This document shows, in pieces, positions 1 to 8,309 of a stretch of 64,000 nt of DNA (positions are counted from its first letter, which is position 1; every line of letters begins with the position of its first letter). Location of the stretch: assembly GCA_963772955.1 (NCBI GenBank), contig CAVYZF010000004.1:372001-436000 (forward strand), read 5' to 3'. The position numbers and the translations under genes were made by a program. The notes below the pieces were generated by a model. It was not told where the DNA came from. It worked only from the letters and a program-made list of their open reading frames with translations, and searched no databases. This DNA comes from Gp6-AA40 sp963772955. GTDB lineage: Bacteria; Acidobacteriota; Vicinamibacteria; Vicinamibacterales; UBA2999.

Positions 1-1
1 T

Positions 2-424
2 CAGGGCTGCGCGCTGCGCGTGCGCAGTGAATCCGGCAGAAGCCTGCTGACGTTCAAGGGTCCGGTGCAGGCAAGCCGGATGACGACGCGGGAAGAGCAT
101 GAGACGGTCGTCAGCGACGGAGACGTCCTGACGCGCGTGCTCGAGTCGCTCGGCCTGCACGTCTGGTTTCGCTACCAGAAATTTCGCGAGGAGTTTGCGG
201 CCGAGGACGCCAGCATCGCGCTCGACGAAACGCCGATCGGCACCTTCGTCGAAATCGAAGGTGGTGAGCGCGCGATCGAATTGATGGCACGCGCGCTTGG
301 GCGCAACGAGGCCGACTACGTGCTCGACTCGTATCGCGGCCTGTTTCTCCAACGACGGGAACGGCTCGGGCTGACCGGCGCCGACATGATGTTCGCCGAC
401 GAATGGTCCCAGCACTCGTCCTGA
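2..424 (+). CDS. CYTH-domain protein (class IV adenylate cyclase / triphosphatase-like), 5' truncated
   Basis: The reading frame is already open at the window edge and starts inside a CYTH fold: the first residues include LRVR and then LTFKGP, a basic strand and a triphosphate-contact strand of this family. About 140 residues are visible, with acidic strands such as FVEIEGGERAIELMA. The N-terminal ExExK signature must lie upstream. A GTG at 20 is available, but using it would cut the barrel, so I treat the gene as partial. CYTH proteins hold organic triphosphates in a beta-tunnel (cAMP synthesis, thiamine triphosphate or polyphosphate hydrolysis); which activity applies cannot be told here. 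The 3' end overlaps the next gene by 22 bases, suggesting one transcript with the sugar-salvage pair. Confidence 0.8.
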   Translation, partial: QGCALRVRSESGRSLLTFKGPVQASRMTTREEHETVVSDGDVLTRVLESLGLHVWFRYQKFREEFAAEDASIALDETPIGTFVEIEGGERAIELMARALGRNEADYVLDSYRGLFLQRRERLGLTGADMMFADEWSQHSS

Positions 425-1365
425 CCGCTGGCCTCGCCACTCGCCTCCGCCCTCTGTCGTTCGTCCGCGCGAAAGCGGCGTTGCCGGTTGCGGGCACGCC
501 GCTCATACATCGCATCCTGCGATCGCTGTCGTCGGCAGGCGTGCGCGATGTGGTGCTCAACCTGCACCATCTCCCCCACACGCTCACGACGCTGCTCGGC
601 GACGGCAGTGCGCTCGGAATGCACGTCCGCTATTCGTGGGAAGTACCCGTCCTCGGATCTGCGGGTGGACCAAGGCGCGCAGTGCCACTCCTGGCGAGTC
701 CCGAATCCCGGAGCCCGGATCCCGGCACGTTCTTGATACTCAATGGCGACACCCTCACCGACGTCGATGCCTCCGCCGTCGTCGACGATCATCAGCGCTC
801 GGGCGCGCTCGTAACGATGGCCGTTGTCCCGAATCACGAGCCTCAGAAGTATGGAGGTGTCGTGGTGAAAGACGATGGGTCGGTGACCGGCTTCGTTCGA
901 CGCGGCTCGAATGAACCATCGTGGCATTTCGTCGGCATACAGGCTGCCGAGGCAACCGCGTTCGCATCAGTGCCCGCCGACATCCCGTATGAAACGGTGA
1001 GCGCGCTCTACCCTGCTCTCATCGCGGAACGTCCGGGGTCGATCCGCGCGTATCGCACGAGCGGCGAGTTCATGGACATCGGCACGCCGGCCGACTATCT
1101 CGCGACCTCTCTCACGTTGGCAGAGCGCGACGGGTTCGTCGTGACCGCTCGAGCCGAGATCAGTTCCACGGCGCGTGTCGAGCGCTGCGTCCTGTGGGAC
1201 GATGTGGTCGTGGAAGATGGTGCGATGTTGCGTGAGTGCGTGGTGACCGACGGCGTGCGTGTCCCGGCGGATACGTCGTGGCACGGCGTCACCATTCGCG
1301 TCGCGTCGGGTGCACTCGCGCCTGGTGAACGCAGAATCGATGGGCTCGCTATAGGTTCGCTCTAG
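403..1365 (+). CDS. NDP-sugar nucleotidyltransferase, MurU-like
   Basis: A sugar-1-phosphate nucleotidyltransferase of 320 residues. Residues 6-28 carry the signature loop (LTAGLATRLRPLS, then a conserved lysine and LPVAGTPLI), and LNGDTL later supplies the metal-binding aspartate. The last ~90 residues (ISSTARVERCVLWDDVVVE and on) look like a left-handed beta-helix, so it is longer than the ~225-residue MurU. MurU makes UDP-MurNAc from MurNAc-1-phosphate in cell-wall recycling. The link to MurU rests on the AmgK-like kinase that follows 2 bases after the stop; on sequence alone it could be a mannose-1-phosphate guanylyltransferase-like enzyme. The ATG at 403 lies inside the end of the CYTH gene, implying coupled translation. 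Confidence 0.75.
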   Translation: MVPALVLTAGLATRLRPLSFVRAKAALPVAGTPLIHRILRSLSSAGVRDVVLNLHHLPHTLTTLLGDGSALGMHVRYSWEVPVLGSAGGPRRAVPLLASPESRSPDPGTFLILNGDTLTDVDASAVVDDHQRSGALVTMAVVPNHEPQKYGGVVVKDDGSVTGFVRRGSNEPSWHFVGIQAAEATAFASVPADIPYETVSALYPALIAERPGSIRAYRTSGEFMDIGTPADYLATSLTLAERDGFVVTARAEISSTARVERCVLWDDVVVEDGAMLRECVVTDGVRVPADTSWHGVTIRVASGALAPGERRIDGLAIGSL

Positions 1366-1367
1366 AG

Positions 1368-2390
1368 ATGACAGACACCGTTAGACCGCGCATTGATCGC
1401 TATCTGTCCGAAACCGGCCTGGCAGCACAGGGTGCCAAGGTCGTGCCGCTCACCGGAGATGCCTCCGACCGGCGATACGTCCGGATCCTGCTTCGTGATG
1501 TGCCCTCGCAGGTGCTCGCCGTTTATCCGCAGGCCTTCGACGTCGACCAACTGCCCTTTGCGAACGTCACTCGCCTGATGGCGGCAATGCCAGTGCCCGT
1601 GCCGGAAATCCTCGGCCACTCGAACGAGCTTGGCATCCTCGCGCTGCAGGATCTCGGTGACGTCACGCTGCAGGCGCATCTCGGCGCGGCCACACGAGCC
1701 GAACATGCCGCACTCTATCGCCAGGCGGTGACGCTCATCGTAAAGATGCAGCAGCGCGGGCGCGAGCTCGCGTCAGACCGCTATCTGCCGTATGGCATCG
1801 CGTTCGACGTCGAAAAGCTGTCGTGGGAGCTGCAGTTCTTCGTGAAGCATTTCCTCGAGGCATATCGCGGCGCATCACTCACCACCAGTGAACGCGAAGC
1901 ACTCAGTGCAGAACTGCTGCGCATCGCCGAGGAGCTGGCCGCCGAGCCGAGAGTGTTCTGTCATCGCGACTATCACAGCCGTAACCTGATGCTGCACGAT
2001 GGTCAGCTCTATATCATCGATTTCCAGGATGCGCGCATGGGACCTGACACCTACGACCTGGTGTCGTTGCTGCGCGACTCCTACATGGATTTCAGCGAGC
2101 GCGAAGTCGACGAGCTGATCGCGTTCTTCCTTGCGCTGCGCGGCGTGGGCGCCGGAAAAGGAGCCGGCATGGAAGCCGGAGTGTTCCGGCGGCGGTTCGA
2201 CCTGATGGCGCTCCAGCGCAATCTCAAGGCGCTCGGCACCTTCGGTTTCCAGACGACGACCCGCGGAAACACCGTTTACATCCAGTACATGCCGCGCACG
2301 CTCGCCTACGTTCGCAACAACACGGAGCGCGACCCGCGTTTCGCGCGCCTGCGCGAGATCCTCGCGAAGCACGTCGAGGAGCTCCGGTAA
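1368..2390 (+). CDS. amgK: Aminoglycoside-phosphotransferase-fold sugar kinase, AmgK-like
   Basis: 340 residues with the APH/choline-kinase fold. The catalytic loop reads HRDYHSRNLM near residue 199 and the metal-binding segment IIDFQDARMGPDTYDL near 217. This pairing, followed by SLLRDSY, is typical of AmgK, the anomeric kinase that phosphorylates MurNAc/GlcNAc at C1 in the recycling route that bypasses de novo UDP-MurNAc synthesis. It starts 2 bases after the MurU-like gene, so kinase and uridylyltransferase steps would be made together; the known pseudomonad pair is also adjacent. Substrate is inferred from family and context, not shown. The ATG at 1368 directly follows GAG and has no clear Shine-Dalgarno, consistent with translational coupling. 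Confidence 0.75.
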   Translation: MTDTVRPRIDRYLSETGLAAQGAKVVPLTGDASDRRYVRILLRDVPSQVLAVYPQAFDVDQLPFANVTRLMAAMPVPVPEILGHSNELGILALQDLGDVTLQAHLGAATRAEHAALYRQAVTLIVKMQQRGRELASDRYLPYGIAFDVEKLSWELQFFVKHFLEAYRGASLTTSEREALSAELLRIAEELAAEPRVFCHRDYHSRNLMLHDGQLYIIDFQDARMGPDTYDLVSLLRDSYMDFSEREVDELIAFFLALRGVGAGKGAGMEAGVFRRRFDLMALQRNLKALGTFGFQTTTRGNTVYIQYMPRTLAYVRNNTERDPRFARLREILAKHVEELR

Positions 2391-2533
2391 TCCTCGGGCC
2401 GCCTCCCGTCTACGAACCGCGGAGACACGGAGCACGCGGAGATTTACCAACGCAGGGATCGCTGGGATCGCAGAGTTTCGTGACAACTATCGACTCCCGA
2501 GTGGCGCGCGCTACGCGCGGCAAGTTATTGGCG

Positions 2534-2561
2534 TTGGAATTTGGGAGTTGGGAGTTGATCT
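2534..2561. repeat. Heptanucleotide word array (TTGGGAG type)
   Basis: Four consecutive 7-base units (TTGGAAT, TTGGGAG, TTGGGAG, TTGATCT) lie in the 222-base spacer before the TIM-barrel gene. The same spacer (about 2410-2445) has another periodic phrase with CGGAG every 8-9 bases. I see no RNA gene or clear promoter in the spacer. It belongs to the class of locus-specific word arrays found throughout the window. Confidence 0.7.
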
Positions 2562-2612
2562 CGCCAGACTAGAATTGACTGACTGCTCGCTCGCGAGAGC
2601 GGCTGACACTCC

Positions 2613-3458
2613 ATGTATCAGTTCGGCGTCTCCACACATCTCTTCCACGAACACCGGCTCAGCCGCGACCACCTGGTCCACATCGCCGCCCACGGATTCG
2701 AGGTGGTGGAGCTCTTCGCCACGCGCGCACACTTCGACTACAAGAGTCCCGAGGCGATCGCAGAAGTGGCCGAATGGTTGTCAGACACCAGCCTGATGCT
2801 TCACTCCATTCACGCGCCGATCGTGGCGCGCATGGAGAACGGGCGCTGGGTCGGCCCGTTCTCGAATGCCTCGTCGGACGAAAGCCGACGGAAGCAGGCA
2901 GTGGCCGAGGCACAGGCCGCGATCGCAGTCGCTGCGCAGATTCCGTTCCGCTATCTCGTGCTTCACCTCGGCGTGCCGACCAGCGAGCAGCAACAAGCCA
3001 CGGACAACCATGCCGCTGCCGCGCGGCGCAGCGTCGAGGAGATCGCAACGGCGGCCGCACGTGTCAATGTGCGCGTGACCGTCGAAGTGATTCCGAATGC
3101 GCTCTCCGACGCTGCGTCGCTCGCGTTACTGGTCGAAGATCAACTGGACGGCCTCGACGTCGGCGTGTGCCTCGACTACGGTCATGCGCACCTGATGGGC
3201 GACCTCGGCGAGGCGATCGAAGAGCTCTCGGGGCACATGTGGACGACGCACGTCCACGACAACCACGGGAAGAAGGACGATCATCTGCCGCCTTATGCCG
3301 GCACGATCGACTGGGACGCTGCGATGATGGAGACGCAGAAGATCGGCTACGACGGCGCGCTGATGTTCGAGGTGTCCGACACCGGCGATCCGATCAACGT
3401 GCTCAAGCGATGCGCGAAGGCGCGCGAGCGGCTGGAAAAGTCATTCGTCACTTTCTGA
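2613..3458 (+). CDS. Sugar phosphate isomerase/epimerase, xylose-isomerase-like TIM barrel
   Basis: 281 residues of the AP_endonuclease_2 / xylose isomerase-like TIM-barrel family. It begins with the typical first strand (YQFGVSTHLF) and keeps the metal-site segments VEVIPN (strand 5), CLDYGHAHL (strand 6), THVHDNHGKKDDHLPP (strand 7) and a final MFEVS glutamate. These supply the Glu-Asp-His-Glu metal set, so the enzyme is likely active, but members isomerise or epimerise many sugars or keto acids and the substrate cannot be read from sequence. The ATG at 2613 starts the first beta-strand. The gene stands alone, and its TGA lies within a perfect inverted repeat shared with the 3' end of convergent asnS. 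Confidence 0.75.
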   Translation: MYQFGVSTHLFHEHRLSRDHLVHIAAHGFEVVELFATRAHFDYKSPEAIAEVAEWLSDTSLMLHSIHAPIVARMENGRWVGPFSNASSDESRRKQAVAEAQAAIAVAAQIPFRYLVLHLGVPTSEQQQATDNHAAAARRSVEEIATAAARVNVRVTVEVIPNALSDAASLALLVEDQLDGLDVGVCLDYGHAHLMGDLGEAIEELSGHMWTTHVHDNHGKKDDHLPPYAGTIDWDAAMMETQKIGYDGALMFEVSDTGDPINVLKRCAKARERLEKSFVTF

Positions 3459-3486
3459 ATTCTGAATTGATCTTCAGAATTCAGAA
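3453..3486. terminator. Bidirectional inverted heptamer repeat between convergent genes
   Basis: A perfect 14-base stem (3453-3466 with 3473-3486) and 6-base loop. Each arm is two copies of the heptamer TTCTGAA or its complement TTCAGAA. Stop codons of both convergent genes fall inside the arms (TGA at 3456-3458 on plus, 3481-3483 on minus). It probably terminates both transcripts although there is no long T run. Confidence 0.7.
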
Positions 3487-4899
3487 GGCAGCCTGTCCTG
3501 GCGTGCGTGGAAACGGAATCACGTCCCTGATATTGCCCATGCCCGTGGCGTAGATGATCGTGCGCTCGAGGCCGAGGCCGAACCCGGCGTGCGGCACGGT
3601 CCCATAGCGCCGCAGGTCGCGATACCACCAGTAGATCTTTGGATCCAGGTGCATCTCCGCGAGTCGTCTATCGAGGTAATCGAGACGCTCCTCGCGCTGC
3701 GAGCCGCCGATGATCTCGCCGATGCCCGGCGCCAGGACATCCATCGCCGCCACTGTCTTCCCATCGTCGTTCATGCGCATGTAGAAGGCCTTGATTTCCT
3801 TCGGATAGTTCATCACGACGACCGGCGCCTTGACGTGCTCCTCGCTCAGCCAGCGCTCGTGCTCGGACTGCATGTCCATCCCCCAGCGCACGGGGAATTC
3901 GAACGACTTACCACTCTTCTCGAGCGCGGAGATGGCGTCGGTGTAGGTCATGCGCTCGAACGGTGACGAGACGAACGCTTCGACACGGCTCAGGCAATCC
4001 TTGTCGATACGATCGGCGAAGAACTTCATGTCGTCGCTCCGCTCGTTCAGGAGCGCGCTGAGGATGTATTTCAGAAACGACTCGGCAAGGTCGGCGTCGG
4101 CCGCGAGATCGGCGAATGCGATCTCGGGCTCCACCATCCAGAACTCTGCGAGATGACGGCTCGTGTTGCTGTTCTCAGCGCGGAATGTCGGACCAAAGGT
4201 GTAGACCTTCGACAGCGCGAGGCAGTAGGTCTCCACGTTGAGCTGACCGCTGACGGTGAGGAACGCTTCCTTGCCGAAGAAGTCCTTCGTGAAATCGGTG
4301 CGTCCGTCCTGCGTCTTCGGGATGGCACCGACGTTGGCGAGATCGAGCGTACTGACGCGGAACATCTCGCCCGCACCCTCGGCATCGCTCGCCGTGACGA
4401 TCGGCGTGTGCACCCAGAAGAAGCCGTGCTCGTGAAAGTAGCGATGAATCGCCATGCTGAGGCAATGACGAACACGTGCGAGCGCGCCGAGCGTGTTCGT
4501 CCGCGGGCGGAGGTGAGCCACGTCACGGAGATACTCGAACGACGTCTTCTTCTGCTGGATTGGATACGCCTCAGGGTCGTCCACCCACCCCACGACCTCG
4601 ACGCTTTCGGCCTGGAGCTCCACTGCCTGACCCTGGCCCTGACTGGCGGCCAGCACACCCGTCGCGGTGACCGCGCATCCAGAAGTCAGGTGCTTAATCT
4701 CGCTCTCATAGTTGGGCAGCGTGTTCTGTGCCACGACCTGCACCGGATCGAAGCACGACCCGTCGTGCACGTGAATGAATGAAAGCCCGGCCTTTGAATC
4801 GCGGCGTGTCCGAACCCATCCGCGAACCGTCACGCGGCTCCCGGTCGCCGCCTTCCCTTTCAGTGCAGACGAAACATCGATGTAGTCAGCGTGAGGCAT
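3481..4899 (-). CDS. asnS: Asparagine--tRNA ligase
   Basis: Class IIb asparaginyl-tRNA synthetase, 472 residues from the ATG chosen here, close to the ~466 of E. coli AsnS. The N-terminal OB fold binds the anticodon (VTVRGWVRTRRDSKAG, DGSCFDPVQ). The catalytic core has motif 2 (FRAENSNTSRHLAEF) and motif 3 (GFGLGLERT), and ends in RDVIPFPRTPGQAAF. A longer frame opens at a TTG at 4962, but that would put the start under the divergent rimO gene and add 21 residues absent from the family, so ATG 4899 is preferred. It charges tRNA-Asn with asparagine in the cytoplasm. Divergent from rimO across a 62-base intergenic region. Confidence 0.93.
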   Translation of the reverse strand: MPHADYIDVSSALKGKAATGSRVTVRGWVRTRRDSKAGLSFIHVHDGSCFDPVQVVAQNTLPNYESEIKHLTSGCAVTATGVLAASQGQGQAVELQAESVEVVGWVDDPEAYPIQQKKTSFEYLRDVAHLRPRTNTLGALARVRHCLSMAIHRYFHEHGFFWVHTPIVTASDAEGAGEMFRVSTLDLANVGAIPKTQDGRTDFTKDFFGKEAFLTVSGQLNVETYCLALSKVYTFGPTFRAENSNTSRHLAEFWMVEPEIAFADLAADADLAESFLKYILSALLNERSDDMKFFADRIDKDCLSRVEAFVSSPFERMTYTDAISALEKSGKSFEFPVRWGMDMQSEHERWLSEEHVKAPVVVMNYPKEIKAFYMRMNDDGKTVAAMDVLAPGIGEIIGGSQREERLDYLDRRLAEMHLDPKIYWWYRDLRRYGTVPHAGFGLGLERTIIYATGMGNIRDVIPFPRTPGQAAF

Positions 4900-4961
4900 C
4901 TCAGTAATGGGATTATCCGCCGAGACGCGGATCCCCTGTATCCTAGAAGGTTGTAGGAACA

Positions 4962-6377
4962 ATGAAGATTGGAATGATCTCGCTCGGGTGCCCCAAGAAC
5001 CTCGTGGACTCCGAGGTCATGCTGGGGCTGGCCCAGGAGCAGGGGCATCAGCTCACTCGCGATGCCGCCGACGCCGACGTGCTCATCGTCAATACTTGCG
5101 CGTTCATCGACAAGGCCAAGCAGGAGTCGATCGACACCATCCTCGAGATGGCGGAGCACAAGAAAACGGGCGCGTGCAAACGGCTGGTGGTGACCGGCTG
5201 CCTGGCCGAGCGGTATCGAGACGAGCTCCGCGAGCAGATTCCGGAGATCGACGCGATTCTCGGCACCGGCGAAGTCCCGGAGATCGTGAACGCGCTCGGA
5301 GTGAACACGACACACCGAGGCGCCGAGGCACAGAGTCACTCTGGTTTGATCCAGCTGCGACGCTCGAACGGCGAGCAGGTCGGGACCGAGGACCGAGGAC
5401 CGAGGACCGAGGACCTGCCCACCTACCTCTACGACGCGAGCACCCCGCGCCTTCTTGCGACGCCACGACACTACGCCTACGTGAAGATCGCCGAGGGCTG
5501 CGACTACAAGTGCGCCTTCTGCATCATCCCCACGCTGCGCGGCAAGTATCGCAGCCGAACGCACGAGTCGATCGTCGCCGAGGCCGAACGCCTCGCCGCG
5601 CAAGGCGTGAAAGAGCTGCTGCTGATCTCGCAGGACACGACCTTCTACGGCATCGATCGCGGCGAACGTGGCGCACTCGCGCGACTCCTCCGCGCCCTCA
5701 ATCGCCTCGACGGGCTCGAGTGGATCCGGATGCTGTACCTCTATCCAACGACGATCACCGACGACGTGCTCGATGCGATGGCGGAGAGCTCGAAGGTGTG
5801 CAAGTACGTCGACCTGCCGCTGCAGCACGCCTCGGATGGCGTGCTCAAGCGCATGAAACGGCCGGGCACACGCGCGGGCTACGAGCGCCTCCTCGATCGG
5901 ATCCGGCAGCGCGTTCCTGGTGTCACGCTCCGTACAACCTTCATCGTCGGATTCCCTGGTGAAACGAATGAGGACTACTCTGAGTTGGAATCCTTCGTCG
6001 AGTCCGTGGGCTTCGACCACATGGGTGTCTTCACCTATTCGCATGAAGAAGGCACCTCCGCCCACGGCCTGACCGACGATGTGCCGCCCGCCGTCAAGAA
6101 GCGCCGCCAGTCTGGCGTGATGCGACGGCAGAGGCGGATCGTCGCCCGGGCGCAGCGGGCGCGGATCGGGAGCCGGGTCCGGGTCCTGGTGGATGGCCCT
6201 TCGGCCGAACACGACCTGGTCCTTCGCGGACGGTTGGAAGGACAGGCGCCCGAGATCGACCCCCAGGTGTATTTGACCGACTGCGACCCTTCCGAGCTCA
6301 CGGCGGGACAGTTCGTCCAGGCCGAAGTCGTTGGAAATCGTGCCTACGACCTGGTTGTCCGTCCCCGCCTCCGCTAG
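4962..6377 (+). CDS. rimO: Ribosomal protein S12 methylthiotransferase RimO
   Basis: 471 residues with all three methylthiotransferase parts. The N-terminal UPF0004 domain has cysteines in SLGCPKN, VNTCAF and TGCLAE. The radical-SAM domain has the Cys-x3-Cys-x2-Cys cluster CDYKCAFC near residue 180. A C-terminal TRAM domain ends in YDLVVRPRLR. RimO methylthiolates the beta-carbon of an aspartate in S12. The linker between the first two domains (about residues 124-160) is longer than usual and includes a stretch encoded by a heptamer array (VGTEDRGPRTEDL). LPLQHASD and RTTFIVGFPGET match RimO rather than MiaB. ATG 4962 opens directly with MKIGMISLGC. Confidence 0.92.
   Translation: MKIGMISLGCPKNLVDSEVMLGLAQEQGHQLTRDAADADVLIVNTCAFIDKAKQESIDTILEMAEHKKTGACKRLVVTGCLAERYRDELREQIPEIDAILGTGEVPEIVNALGVNTTHRGAEAQSHSGLIQLRRSNGEQVGTEDRGPRTEDLPTYLYDASTPRLLATPRHYAYVKIAEGCDYKCAFCIIPTLRGKYRSRTHESIVAEAERLAAQGVKELLLISQDTTFYGIDRGERGALARLLRALNRLDGLEWIRMLYLYPTTITDDVLDAMAESSKVCKYVDLPLQHASDGVLKRMKRPGTRAGYERLLDRIRQRVPGVTLRTTFIVGFPGETNEDYSELESFVESVGFDHMGVFTYSHEEGTSAHGLTDDVPPAVKKRRQSGVMRRQRRIVARAQRARIGSRVRVLVDGPSAEHDLVLRGRLEGQAPEIDPQVYLTDCDPSELTAGQFVQAEVVGNRAYDLVVRPRLR
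5383..5417 (+). repeat. In-frame heptamer array inside rimO
   Basis: Four exact copies of GGACCGA followed by GGACCTG, five 7-base units in tandem within the rimO linker. Because 7 is not a multiple of 3, the repeat is read in all three phases in turn, giving the TEDRGPRTEDL-like peptide. It sits between folded domains, where extra residues can be tolerated. Confidence 0.85.
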
Positions 6378-6437
6378 GTCGCGTCGCCCTGCGACGCGAC
6401 AGCCAGCGCTGATTGTGCGGTCCGCCAGCGGACCGCA
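6378..6437 (+). terminator. Two hairpins after rimO
   Basis: Hairpin 1 at 6378-6400 has a perfect 9-base stem (GTCGCGTCG with CGACGCGAC) and a 5-base loop, one base after the rimO stop. Hairpin 2 at 6416-6437 has a 9-base stem (TGCGGTCCG with CGGACCGCA) and a 4-base loop. Neither has a T run. They could stop or stabilise the rimO transcript, or be REP-like palindromes. Confidence 0.5.
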
Positions 6438-6541
6438 TTGGCGAGGCTCCGCCGAGGCGCGCGAGCGCGAAGAGCGAGCATTGTCGGGCGTTGAATCCAC
6501 GTGCTAAGCTTGAGGGTCACCTAGGCGGAGGAAGACTCCAG

Positions 6542-6564
6542 GTGGGCTCGTGCCCACTTTTTTT
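6542..6564 (+). promoter_or_regulatory. Intrinsic-terminator-like attenuator in the rimP leader
   Basis: A perfect GTGGGC / GCCCAC stem (6542-6547 with 6552-6557), TCGT loop and seven T residues: a classic rho-independent terminator only 8-14 bases before the rimP start. Similar GTGGGC-loop-GCCCAC-T hairpins precede rimP in many bacteria as I recall, so read-through control of the rimP-nusA-infB operon is likely. The T run occupies the place of the Shine-Dalgarno. A weak sigma-70-like pair (TTGTCG and TAAGCT, 18 apart) lies about 50 bases upstream. Confidence 0.7.
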
Positions 6565-6572
6565 GTTTCAGC

Positions 6573-7055
6573 GTGTCGATGTTTCCGCTTGAGCAGATTC
6601 GGGCGATTGCCGAACGGGTCGCCGCAGCGCGAGGACTGGAGATCTGGGACATTCAAAGTCGCCGCGAAATGGGGGGACACGTGGTCAGGGTCTTTATCGA
6701 CAGGCCCGGACCGTCGGCCACTCCTGACGACAGCGTCAGCATCGAGGATTGCGAGCAGGTCAACCGCGAGATCGGAACGATTCTCGACGTTGAGGATCCG
6801 CTCCCGTTCACTTATACGTTGGAGGTTTCATCACCCGGGCTCGATCGTCCCCTGCGCGGCCTCGACGACTACCGGCGCTTCGCGGGACGGCTGGCAAAGG
6901 TCGTGGTCAAGGAAGCAGTCGACAACCAGAAGGCGTTTGAAGGGCGCCTGAACGGAGTGGACGGAGAGTTCGTTCTGCTGGAAGCGCCGAACGGCCGCGA
7001 GCACAGGCTACCGATGCACCTCATCACGCGCGGCCGGCTCGAAGTTGAGTTCTAG
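6573..7055 (+). CDS. rimP: Ribosome maturation factor RimP
   Basis: About 160 residues. The core signature is clear: VRVFIDRPG, then SIEDCEQVNREIGTILDVEDP and the family hallmark LEVSSPGLDRPL, followed by the C-terminal SH3-like domain ending LITRGRLEVEF. RimP acts in maturation of the 30S subunit. Start is uncertain: GTG at 6573 or ATG at 6579, six bases later in frame. Neither has a Shine-Dalgarno because the attenuator T run sits immediately upstream. First gene of the rimP-nusA-infB operon; nusA follows after 12 bases. Confidence 0.92.
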   Translation: MSMFPLEQIRAIAERVAAARGLEIWDIQSRREMGGHVVRVFIDRPGPSATPDDSVSIEDCEQVNREIGTILDVEDPLPFTYTLEVSSPGLDRPLRGLDDYRRFAGRLAKVVVKEAVDNQKAFEGRLNGVDGEFVLLEAPNGREHRLPMHLITRGRLEVEF

Positions 7056-7067
7056 GATTCTTGAAAT

Positions 7068-8279
<1,212 letters not shown>

Positions 8280-8309
8280 AGCGCGGGCGCGCGCGGACAA
8301 GGAAGCAAT

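Noticed and set aside
4900..4962. TTG at 4962 as the asnS start
   Set aside because: It would overlap the rimO start and add residues absent from the family; ATG 4899 fits the conserved N-terminus.
4860..6500. 546-codon minus-strand frame opposite rimO
   Set aside because: It is the mirror of a high-GC coding frame; rimO has complete domain motifs and the antisense text has no recognisable protein features.
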